A stretch of DNA of 64,000 nucleotides from Holacanthus passer (lineage: Eukaryota > Chordata > Actinopteri > Pomacanthidae): positions 930,001 to 994,000 of the forward strand of contig JAFREQ010000021.1 of the NCBI GenBank assembly GCA_025331565.1. The letters are read 5' to 3'. Below the pieces are notes generated by a model. It made no database searches and was not told the origin of the DNA. It saw only the letters and a program-made list of their open reading frames with translations. A program made the position numbers and the translations under genes. Positions 57,401 through 64,000 of this stretch are shown here, piece after piece; position 1 is the first letter of the stretch; every line of letters starts with the position of its first letter.

Positions 57401-59633
57401 TCTGAAGGAAATCTGATTCACCAATAATGACACATCACCACCCGGACATGAACTCCCTTCATGAGAATAACATTTACACAGAATATAAAACATAACTTAA
57501 AGACATGATCCAAGACATCTCTGCTCAGAATAAAAATGTTTGTGTCTTATATGTTTTTTCCACCAAAAAGCTCAGTTACTTGGTTTAAAATTCCTCAGAA
57601 TAAATCTACTTCTTCTTTCTCTTAAAAGAAACTCAACTCGAAAGAAACTGAATATGCAAGTATTTGTAATTTCAAAAGTTTGACTATGAGACACAAGATG
57701 TCTCCTCCTTCACTTAAAGTCCATTCTCAGCGTTTGTCCACTGGAGGCTTCAACTTTCCACATCACACTCGTCTAAGCTGCACCACTGAACCATCACTGG
57801 TTTCCAAAGTCGATGTAATGTAAAATCACTTGTACATAAACACTTTGAACTCAGATTCGAGGTGAGCACAAACATCCAAGCTGAGGAGCAACGAGCCAAA
57901 CGTTTCTCTCTTTAAACAGGATTTATCAGGTTGATGTGGTTCACATTAAATGTCAAAAAAAAAAAAATGAGTGGCATTTCCCTTTAAACCTCCACATCAA
58001 AGCACATCAAAGCGAGCGACACAACAAAATTCACACCTCCTGGTGCACTCCTCATTTCTACTCGCAGCTCTGAGCCTCGTCCCGCCACTGTTGAGCTCCG
58101 GGTTAACACCAAAAACAAGCACAATGACTCAGGCTGCTGTCGTCTCCCTCCTCCTGACACGCAGTATAATTACTCTATTAGGTCTCACATCATCGTTGCA
58201 CTTATTAAGTCCACTGGCTGACAATCGCCTCTGACTGGGCCTCATTTCATTGCTACGTGCCTTTGAGTGACACAAGCCAAACAGCCTGTTTGTTTGCATT
58301 GGCCCGCCGGCTGGCACGAACACTACATGCCAACATGGCCAAAATAGGACATGCTCAAAGCTAATAATGTCCCGTCTGTGTTCTCTCTGCCTTCTTCTTT
58401 TTTTTTTTTTGGTGTTGTATGGTTTATGAGCATGTGTGTTGCATCAGAAAGTTTGGGCTCTCGAGGGAGATTCGGCCAAACACAGGAGGTCAGAGAAGCC
58501 ACAGTTTTATGAAAACGTTTCAAATAAAAGCGCATGACTAAGACTTTGTTGCAGAGCTGTTTGACTGACAGAAAACCTGCACACAAAGAGCCTCCATGAG
58601 ACTCACAATTTGTGGTAAAAAAAAAAAAAAAAAAAAAGCTTATAATAAAGCAGAGAAGAAGAGAATGCATTGGTTGTTTTCAGGTTTTTGTGCACATCAT
58701 ATGATTCAGACTTGTCATTAATGAGGAAAATCATAAGAGGAAAAGCAGCCTGCAGGCAAACCTCACCTTCTGTGAGCCATGTCTCCTGGAGTTGGCTTAA
58801 ATCCTGGAAGAGGTCTGATAAAAAAAAAAAAGGAAAGAAAGAGTGCATAATGACAAGTTAGACCACAGCTTTCGAACACCAGTCGAACCCTCATGATATT
58901 TCTCTGCAGGCTGACTCTCATGTAAACATGCATCATGCAAAGAGACATGGCTTTACCTTCAGATTCCTGAGGGGGTAATTCTGTGTCCATGTATTTCCTT
59001 TTCGCTGCCATCAACAGTCTGTTTAGGGGCCCATTTCCATGTGACTTCTGCAAAAAAAACAAGAAAAAAAAACACAGATGTTACAGAAGAGAAGTGAGAA
59101 ACAGACTCCAACATGTCCAACACATCAGGGACAGAAGAGCTGATGTTGAAGGTGGAAAAGTGAAGCCAAACAAACAACAACAATAGTCTTATTAATAAGG
59201 ATAATAATGAGGTACAAATGAGAGTCTGCTGCAGTTTGAGGCTCCTCAGAAAACAACACATTTCTCTGCTGGATCAGGGACAAACAAACGCGTCTGGAGA
59301 AAGTGGCCATTTGGCACATTTACGCACTCTCCACGCAAACTATCCCACAGTGGGGAAAAAAAAAACATGACAAACACGACTTAATGCAACAACTGATGTG
59401 CTTTTAGTTTGTGGTTTGTTTGAGATTTAAAGCTTAAGCTGTTTTTCTTTTTCAGTCGCAGCTGCTTCGGCGAAAAAAAAAAAAAAAAACTCGACGATCA
59501 AACCTGGCAACCCACAACAACAACAACATTTTAAAAAAAGCAGTGAAGTGACAGAAAAAATTTGATCCATACGTACATTTGCTAAGGTGTAAGGCACTTG
59601 CTGGTCCAGATATCCATCCATCTTATAATCCAT
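30927..59633 (-). CDS. etv4: ETS transcription factor ETV4 (PEA3)
   Basis: PEA3-subfamily ETS activator, downstream of FGF/ERK signalling, acting in the nucleus at GGAA sites. Twelve coding exons (5' to 3', + coordinates): 59577-59633, 58957-59047, 58767-58814, 53706-53759, 40751-40880, 40138-40320, 39156-39601, 35940-36008, 35287-35334, 34087-34259, 32134-32235 and 30927-31154. They join in frame to 542 aa (human ETV4 is 484). The start [16 protein letters not shown] matches the family N-terminus. Seen along the protein: acidic activation segment with [14 protein letters not shown] (about 50-64); COP1-type degron DEQFVPD (72-78); four SUMO-type sites (IKKE 94-97, FKQE 263-266, VKQE 325-328 and 378-381); poly-Gly (221-246); His-Pro repeat (295-316); ETS domain (about 396-480) with recognition-helix Arg454 and Arg457 in [10 protein letters not shown]; and a C-terminal activation region ending KGYMY. 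The extra length comes mostly from exon 7 repeats. Neighbour DHX8 matches human 17q21 and separates it from ETV1 and ETV5. Confidence 0.96.
31513..31565. repeat. Imperfect 21-bp-arm hairpin in last etv4 intron
   Basis: AGCAAACATCAGGTTTTAGTG (31513-31533, 21 bases with two mismatched positions) pairs with the inverted copy at 31545-31565; the loop is 11 bases. Total length 53 bases, short for a microRNA precursor. Confidence 0.85.
31692..31916. mobile_element. Candidate MITE in last etv4 intron
   Basis: GGTTGCCAGGTT (31692-31703) and AACCTGGCAACC (31905-31916) are perfect 12-bp inverted repeats around about 200 bases of non-coding DNA. The downstream sequence (about 31,915-32,030, with CTTATAACTGATGTATAAAG and AGTAAATGATTTAAAGCCAT) resembles a common fish repeat, so the full element may extend further. 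Confidence 0.4.
32236..34086 (-). other. etv4 intron 10 with unique-looking DNA
   Basis: No nested gene is seen. The middle part (about 32,940-33,480) is free of recognisable repeats, has balanced composition and several TAAT-type homeodomain cores, and could be a conserved non-coding element. A sequence resembling a CTCF core (CCACTAGGGGTC) lies near 32,483. Both are suggestions only. Confidence 0.35.
38163..38227 (-). other. G-quadruplex-prone stretch in etv4 intron 7
   Basis: On the etv4 sense strand this has more than four runs of three or more G within 65 bases, including runs of seven and eight G. It satisfies the usual G3+ quadruplex pattern both in DNA and in the pre-mRNA. Confidence 0.6.
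38855..39100. mobile_element. Interspersed repeat, same family as 29,981 copy
   Basis: Blocks such as ATTAATCGTTTAGCTAAT, TGCTGGTTCTAGTCCATCAA, ATGTGAAAATGTCCTCCTT, GGTCACCATGGGCCTGGGAA and AATGAATCGATTCATCAGAA resemble a degenerate copy of the same teleost repeat, in the opposite orientation. It ends about 55 bases before etv4 exon 7. Confidence 0.55.
39217..39520 (-). repeat. Coding GGN and CAYCCN repeats in etv4 exon 7
   Basis: On the - strand, GGN codons near 39,430-39,507 encode 24 Gly in a 26-residue stretch (221-246). Alternating CAY/CCN codons near 39,220-39,285 encode eight Pro-His pairs, one Ser-His and two more Pro-His (295-316). Codon use is mixed (GGC, GGT, GGA, GGG), so the Gly tract is not a recent pure-triplet expansion. 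Confidence 0.9.
40622..40705. mobile_element. Fragment related to the 56.6-kb repeat
   Basis: GTTTTGGTTTTAATTGTTCC and GTGAGATTTCTGCCGCCACT match the interior of the element at 56,604-57,054 (GTTTTGGTTTTTATTTCC and GTGATTTCTGCCACCACTT). A fragment about 45 bases downstream of etv4 exon 5, in intron 5. Confidence 0.45.
40921..40950. repeat. CA microsatellite, 15 units
   Basis: A pure CA run of 30 bases about 40 bases upstream of the etv4 exon 5 acceptor (in intron 4). On the etv4 strand it is TG-rich and could affect splicing through CELF/TDP-43-type binding. Confidence 0.95.
41813..41895. repeat. Two GT microsatellites
   Basis: GT runs at about 41,813-41,831 and 41,871-41,895, separated by 40 bases, in etv4 intron 4. 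Confidence 0.9.
42963..42990. repeat. GT microsatellite, 14 units
   Basis: A pure 28-base GT run in etv4 intron 4. Confidence 0.95.
43255..44052. mobile_element. Internally repetitive interspersed element
   Basis: Three degenerate units share GGTGGCGC or GATGGCGC (near 43,412, 43,560 and 43,778) and (G)TTGAGA(C/T)ATTTT-CTCAAAAAA. They also share GAGACCATGAATACCTC or GGGACCATGAACATCTG (43,690 and 43,959) followed by a weakly conserved AATTT or AAATTTTA. The end GGACAAAAAGCGATGGACCG is typical of a repeat widespread in teleosts that ends with GTGGACCGACCGAC-like sequence. Non-coding. The unit is roughly 180-220 bp. Confidence 0.55.
46300..46690. mobile_element. Old AT-rich interspersed repeat
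   Basis: GTACTTATACTTTGTTAGAT-type text at 46,370, ACTCCACTACATTTATTTTG at 46,405 and TTTTGAATGCAGGACTTTTA at 46,620 resemble a common fish repeat built from ACTTTTACTT-like words. No coding capacity. Confidence 0.45.
47777..47930. mobile_element. Interspersed repeat fragment
   Basis: TGAAGATTCTTAGTCATCCA, GAGGCGAAACGTCTTCAAGT and TTGCTTGACTCAACCCTGCT match a sequence seen repeatedly in fish genomes (a GAAACGTCTTC core followed by tandem AAGT-rich sequence). The element class is unknown to me. Confidence 0.45.
48375..48398. repeat. GT microsatellite
   Basis: A pure GT run of about 24 bases in etv4 intron 4. Confidence 0.95.
50630..50795. mobile_element. Interspersed repeat, third copy of the 29,981 family
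   Basis: GATTTGTGAGGATTTGCTGT, GTCTGAAGTGACACTGAACT, GAATATGTTTGGGTTTAAAG and GACGCCACCTTGGAATTT are degenerate family blocks. A partial copy in etv4 intron 4. Confidence 0.55.
51249..51491. repeat. Purine-rich region with two GA microsatellites
   Basis: GA runs at about 51,249-51,275 and 51,461-51,491, joined by GGGA/GGAG-rich DNA. Long polypurine runs like this can adopt triplex structures. Confidence 0.9.
52363..52387. promoter_or_regulatory. Palindromic E-box/AP-1/E-box site in etv4 intron 4
   Basis: The centre reads CAGGTGAGTCACCTG. A consensus AP-1 site (TGAGTCA) overlaps a CAGGTG/CACCTG E-box on each side, and the palindrome extends to 12-bp perfect arms around one central G. CAGGTG is a ZEB/Snail-type site and AP-1 acts with ETS factors at ERK-responsive enhancers. 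Regulatory function is inferred, not shown. Confidence 0.45.
56604..57054. mobile_element. MITE-like repeat with inverted ends
   Basis: The left end (CAGTTCCCCAAAATTA, from about 56,611) and the right end (TTTTTTGGTGAACTGAACC, near 57,029) are imperfect inverted repeats. Interior words such as TCTGTGATTTCTGCCACCAC and a terminal GTGAACTGAACCTTTAA recur in fish repeats. A shorter relative lies at 40,622-40,705. Confidence 0.5.
58617..58637. repeat. A21 homopolymer
   Basis: An uninterrupted run of A in etv4 intron 3, about 130 bases from exon 3. Confidence 0.9.
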
Positions 59634-59800
59634 GCGTTAACCGTTTGTGGTCATTTGGGCTGAGTGGAGCTGGATCCACGCAGCCTGCAGGGAGAAGGAG
59701 GGAGCTGCTGCTGCTGCTGCCTGTGAATGGAGGCTGCATGCATAATGAGCTCCATTCACAAAAAAAAAAAAAAAAAAAAAAAGCCGAGGGGAAGTGATGG
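59634..59800 (-). promoter_or_regulatory. etv4 5' UTR with candidate acceptor and hairpin
   Basis: On the - strand, CTCCTTCTCCCTGCAG then GCTGCG ends at 59,685/59,684, a strong-looking 3' splice site 51 bases before the ATG. This suggests a non-coding first exon further upstream, as in mammalian ETV4. TGTGAATGGAG (59,722-59,732) and CTCCATTCACA (59,750-59,760) are perfect 11-bp inverted repeats with a 17-base loop, abutting an A23 run (59,760-59,782). Confidence 0.45.
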
Positions 59801-60179
59801 CGAGTGATTTACCCAGCAGTCCCTCTTTACAAATCTCTATTGTGCATGTGTGTGAGTTTCAGGTGAAGCTGCTTTTACACGTTAAGGAACTTTTTTTTTT
59901 TTTTTTTAATCATGCATTTTGCAGAAAAGTGCACTTTTGTGTGTGTTTTTCAAAAACATGCAATAAAAGTGCCTTATTTTGGAGGTTTATTTTTTTTTTC
60001 AACTTACATAAATAATTGCATGCATTTAAAGTGAGTTTATGTTTGTCATTTCTGTTGCAGACATGATTTAGGGCGACTCGCTTTTCTCGCTCAGACCAGA
60101 TGAGCTTCGCGATTGGTGGATTTCCTCTTTCAAGAGCTCCAATTTCTTGCCTTTGTCCGCATGAATTCACTGACTTATG

Positions 60180-60300
60180 AATGAAGTCTCGGCTCCCTCC
60201 GCGAGCCAATCACAAGCCCGGTAGTCCGGATCCTAGCAACCGCGGGCGGAGCTTCGGCCGCAGCAGCCAATCAGCTGCGGGCTTTTTTATACTGGATTTT
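60180..60300. promoter_or_regulatory. Probable etv4 promoter
   Basis: The most GC-rich patch near the gene's 5' end. It holds two CCAAT boxes (60,206-60,210 and 60,267-60,271), a GC box (GGGCGGAGC, 60,244-60,252), a CAGCTG E-box (60,272-60,277), and a TATA-like run whose - strand reads TATAAAAAAG (about 60,282-60,291). CCAAT orientation and the TATA-like run would suit either direction, so the promoter could be bidirectional. Start site not determinable here. Confidence 0.5.
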
Positions 60301-60692
60301 CCAGTTGTTTTTCATTCACAAAAAAGAGAGAGAGGGAAAGTTAGGGGGAAAAAAACTTCCATTCATAAAAACCTGCCCTGGCACGAAAAGTCCTGACATG
60401 TTTTTCTTTTTGTGCCCAGACAAACTCAAAGAACTTCAGCTTGTTTACTTCACTTCATGTCTCTGCTTCATTAGAAAAAAGGCAGGAAAAAGTGTCTCTG
60501 CAGGAGTCCTGTGCATTAACACGAGCATCAGACGTGACGCAGGGATATGCATTCTTGCATTCTTGTGGTTTTTAAGTCTACAGGAAAAAAACCGCAGGAC
60601 TCAAAGTTGCCCACGAAGCTTTTGTACACAAGACGAGCTGAAGCGCCTTCTGCTCGTTGGAGCTAAACTGCCAAAGCAAAACCACAAAGGCT

Positions 60693-60693
<1 letters not shown>

Positions 60694-60723
<30 letters not shown>
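60694..60723. repeat. T30 homopolymer
   Basis: An uninterrupted T run upstream of etv4. Confidence 0.9.
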
Positions 60724-60725
<2 letters not shown>

Positions 60726-61344
60726 GACGAAAACAGGAGACAGGAAGCAAAGTTCTGATGGGATTCGAGTTTCAGATTCAGAGATGTAACAATAAACAGT
60801 TTGAGAGCACACACTCCTTCCTCCTCTACGATTCAATCTCAATAACAGGTGATGCTGTACATGTTATTTCCTGCTTAATGATATTTAGATGTACATTTAG
60901 ATATAGATACAAAACAGGCTATAAATATTACATCAGCCCTGCTCGGTACAGGCGGCGCTGAGCGGCTTCACCACAGCAAAACAGGCTCCATGAGATCGTG
61001 AAAGCAAACATCCTGGTTGTTTACTAGTTGTTGTATTAAATTTGAGCCACTTTATAAACTCTTCTGAAACCATATGGACTAAGACGACAAATCTAAAGAG
61101 GTCACCGGAGGATTTGAGGGAAATGGATGGAAAAAAAAACAAGGTTACACTTTTTATTTTCTCCCGTTCTTTTTTTGGAAGACGTCTAAAAATACTTTAC
61201 AAGGAGGAAAGACTCCACATTAAGGCTGATCTGGGGTCACAGGCCAAACCGGTGACCGGGAACAACCGGACTCAGACCCAGTACGAACCAGAAGATAAAC
61301 TGAACGGCTTTGTGCTGATGGCCACACTCCTCTGTTTTTCATCA

Positions 61345-62210
61345 CCATAACCTCATTTCATCCCAAACATTAGAGCAAAACTAAACATTATTCTGTTGTT
61401 GCCCACAACAGCTCACATGTGACTTCAAAGCACGTGAACTTCGGACGTGGAATTTCCCATTTTTTTAAAGTGAAAACAGCTTTTTTTAGCCGCACCAGCA
61501 GCGTGGCTCAAGGGACGGTGATGTTGGTCTGTTCAGACTTAAATATCTCCACCACTATTAGATGTATTGCCATTGTGTTTTGTACAGATGCTCATGGTCC
61601 TCAGAGGATGATTCATGCTGACTTCATGATGCTTTGCCTTTTCTGTTTGTTTGTGATCTTTTCATCCAGCACCACAGCCAGGTTTAAAGTTTAATCTAAA
61701 TTTTAACTCGCAATATGTCGGCTCATGATGATATATGTAAAAAAAAAACTAATGTTCATTCAGCATCGAATGTACTGTTGCGCTTGTGTTAATTTATTGA
61801 TTAGAAGAAGAATTCTCAACACTGACACACTTAAGTTTAAAGTGAACATAGTAAATATTTTCCTACTAAACGTCGGCACATCTTTGTGAGCACGCCGACG
61901 TTTGCATCGAGCTCACCGTCGAAAAATATTTCAAATCAAACAGTCAGAGAAATGAAAACTCGGGGTTCGCCATGCTGAGACCTCCTTCTTTTATGAACTG
62001 GAAGGAAAACGATAAAGAGTCAGATTCCCCTTTATTTCATTTCCACAGCCTCATTTGTACCAGATATTAAAGCATGACTCAACATTATTGTGTTGTTACC
62101 ACAGAGTTGGCAAATTCCTGCCCTTGCACAAAAAAAGTCACACGTGATATGTGACATGGAAGCACGTGAGCTTTTTTTTTAAAAAAATTCCATTTTCCAT
62201 CTGAAATGAC
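61345..62210. repeat. Degenerate direct repeat upstream of etv4
   Basis: Unit 1 (61,345-61,480) and unit 2 (62,043-62,210) share CCTCATTT, a block like AACATTATT(C/G)TGTTGTT(G/A)CC, then ATGTGAC and AAGCACGTGA(A/G)CTT, in the same order. They lie about 700 bases apart, centre to centre. Each keeps one CACGTG E-box. Confidence 0.55.
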
Positions 62211-64000
62211 GTTTTTTTTTTGCTCAATGTGAAATTGACTTCTCACATGTGAAAAATATTTATGAATTCAAGTGAATGAAATCAAAGTGGTGGAAAACCC
62301 CTCTGCTCGGCTCGACGAGTCAAATTTTTTCACATCTGAAGAGAAAACTGTCACATGCGATTTCAGACAGACAAAGAAAAAAGTTCTTGAGACGCGGCAC
62401 GTGTCTGCAAAGCACATGTGTTTTTAATTCGGTTGACATCTTTAAATTGAAAAAAAAAAATAATAAAAGGGGGCAGAAGGAGCCGTGTTAAATACACCTA
62501 CATTTAATATGGTGCTGATACGGTCGTGTTGTTACAGCCTGCTCAGGATTTACAGCTTCTTCAGATCCTTCAGGATGAATTGAAATTGGACAGAACGTCG
62601 GCAGCTGCCATAGATCACCTCTGTTTCATTTACAGCACACACACACGACACAGAGCTGAAATGCATTGTGAAATCCACTGTAATAGTCATCCACCCCTGA
62701 GTCTAATATGGCTTTGTCAGCAGAGAGATAAGTACTGACAGAGACAGAGGGGAGACATTTTAAGTTCAGTGCGGCGCTGGGAGTGGACTCAAAGTGCTTA
62801 TTGATCAAAGCTGGCCGAGCTTGATGGATGGCTGAAATGTTATTATAGCTTCAGCCGTTCTGGTTATTGAGAGGCAGGAGCGAGACGTGTCGAAAGGGAG
62901 AGGACTATTCAGAAGGAGCGAAGAGACGAGCAGGAGCATTTAAGAACGAGCGGGATGGAAAGAATAAAGAGAGAGAGACGTGGAGAGAAGGAAGCAGAAG
63001 GAGCCAGAGGTCGAGGCGTCGGGGGGAGGATGGTGTTGTTTGGAAGGCTCGTCGACGACACCTCTCTCTCTCCGTCCCTCCCACTCCTCCCTCGCTCCTG
63101 ATAAGACCGATGGTGCCTGATAAACACACAAAGATCTTCAATAAAACAAGGACACATGAGGATTTACTGGAAGCACGAGTCCAATCACTCGACTCTGGGT
63201 TAACACAACACTATCTGTCTTAAAATACCCCAAAACAATTCTGAATTTAGTCACTTTAATGTCAACTACATTCTGTTGCATGCACAGGAAATAACATGGA
63301 AAGAAAACAAGGCTCATCTGAAGGTCTGTTTAGTTGTTCTGGAGCTTTTGATCATATCACATGATCTCCATCAGCTCATGAAGTGGGTCCATGTTCAAAT
63401 TTCCATTTTATATGAGCACTCGTGCATATTGAGTTAAAACATTTTGGTCAAGGATCAGAAGTTTCTTCAAGTGTCAAGAATGAACAGATTTTATTTCTAA
63501 ATATTCAATTATAGATCATAGATTCATGATGTTTAAAATACAGATCATTTCAGTTATGCATGTTTTTGCTGAAGAAGTCGTGTCTTCACAAACAAATACA
63601 TGTTCATCAAAACTGTCATTTTAAAGTCAGATCTTCTCTTCATGACATGAACGATGTAAATTTTCTACCACGACATTTTGCAGGCTCCAGAGTTAAAGTG
63701 TGTGTGTGTGGGTTTACCTGCTTCGAACGACGCTGAGCGTGTGTGTGCGTGCAGCAGCCACACACCTACTGGAAATGTGATGGATTCCCATAACAGCCAC
63801 AGCTCTGCTTTGCCAGTCGATGCCAAAACCCAAACCAAACCATATGGGTTCAGTCCATGTGAGCCAACTTATAAATTCCTCCCCACAATTTTATTTAATT
63901 GTCTTTGTTCACTCTTTCTGGTGTATTTACTTCATGCACAAGTGGTTGAATTTGAACAATACATTTTATCTCCACATTAAATCCTTAAATATTTTGGGCC

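Larger units (their letters stand above)
53760..58766 (-). other. etv4 intron 3
   Basis: A 5-kb intron between the acidic-domain exon 3 and the degron exon 4. No nested gene is seen. It contains poly-T or poly-A tracts (near 55,015, 56,158, 56,515 and 58,617) and the MITE-like element at 56.6 kb. Confidence 0.5.
60301..64000. other. Intergenic DNA upstream of etv4
   Basis: No gene recognised. The 218-codon open frame at 60,305-60,961 (+) runs through a T30 tract (60,694-60,723) and has no domain. A degenerate direct repeat (61,345-61,480 and 62,043-62,210) and several CACGTG or CACATGTG E-boxes are present. In mammals the next gene on this side is MEOX1; it is not reached in this window. Confidence 0.5.

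Noticed and set aside
30927..59633. Assignment to etv5 or etv1 instead of etv4
   Set aside because: The C-terminus (KGYMY), the N-terminus and the DHX8 neighbour fit ETV4; the shared ETS domain alone would not decide.
60305..60961. 218-codon open frame upstream of etv4
   Set aside because: It crosses a T30 tract encoding poly-Phe, has no domain and no splice partners; consistent with chance.

Overview
The window is vertebrate genomic DNA, almost certainly from a teleost fish. The genes are multi-exon with GT-AG introns. The intergenic and intronic DNA carries dinucleotide microsatellites, homopolymer runs and remnants of Tc1-like and MITE-like repeats of a kind common in ray-finned fishes. 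No prokaryotic, phage or CRISPR feature is present. There are three protein-coding genes, and all three can be reconstructed exon by exon with intact reading frames.

Layout. Positions 1-12,033 are intergenic DNA with no supportable gene but with several degenerate transposon remnants. A complete dhx8 gene (copy A, 23 coding exons, 1,234 aa) lies at 12,034-20,780 on the + strand. A second complete dhx8 gene (copy B, 23 coding exons with the same intron positions, 1,186 aa) lies at 22,035-30,470 in the same orientation, so the pair is a head-to-tail tandem duplication. etv4 (PEA3-subfamily ETS factor, 12 coding exons, 542 aa) lies on the - strand from 59,633 down to 30,927 and converges tail-to-tail with copy B. 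Its introns are large (one is 12.8 kb) and repeat-rich. Positions 59,634-64,000 hold its 5' flank and probable promoter.

Function. DHX8 (the Prp22 orthologue) is the DEAH-box RNA helicase that releases spliced mRNA from the spliceosome. ETV4 is an FGF/ERK-responsive transcription factor. They are physical neighbours rather than pathway partners. The DHX8-ETV4 adjacency matches the human 17q21 arrangement, which supports orthology.

Most interesting signals. (1) The dhx8 copies show exon-restricted homogenisation: exon 19 is identical over 138/138 nt and exon 16 over 180/182 nt, while intervening exon 17 differs at 23 of 141 nt and the introns between them are essentially unalignable. (2) Copy B has His in place of Asp in the conserved MTDGML motif and has lost most of the RS/RD tract. 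(3) Copy A uses a GC-AG intron at a position where copy B uses GT-AG, and has a 41-T tract against another acceptor. (4) Copy B intron 17 contains a perfect 36-bp palindrome. (5) etv4 exon 7 encodes a poly-Gly tract and a His-Pro repeat. I found no wholly new gene system; the tandem helicase pair is the most unusual object here.
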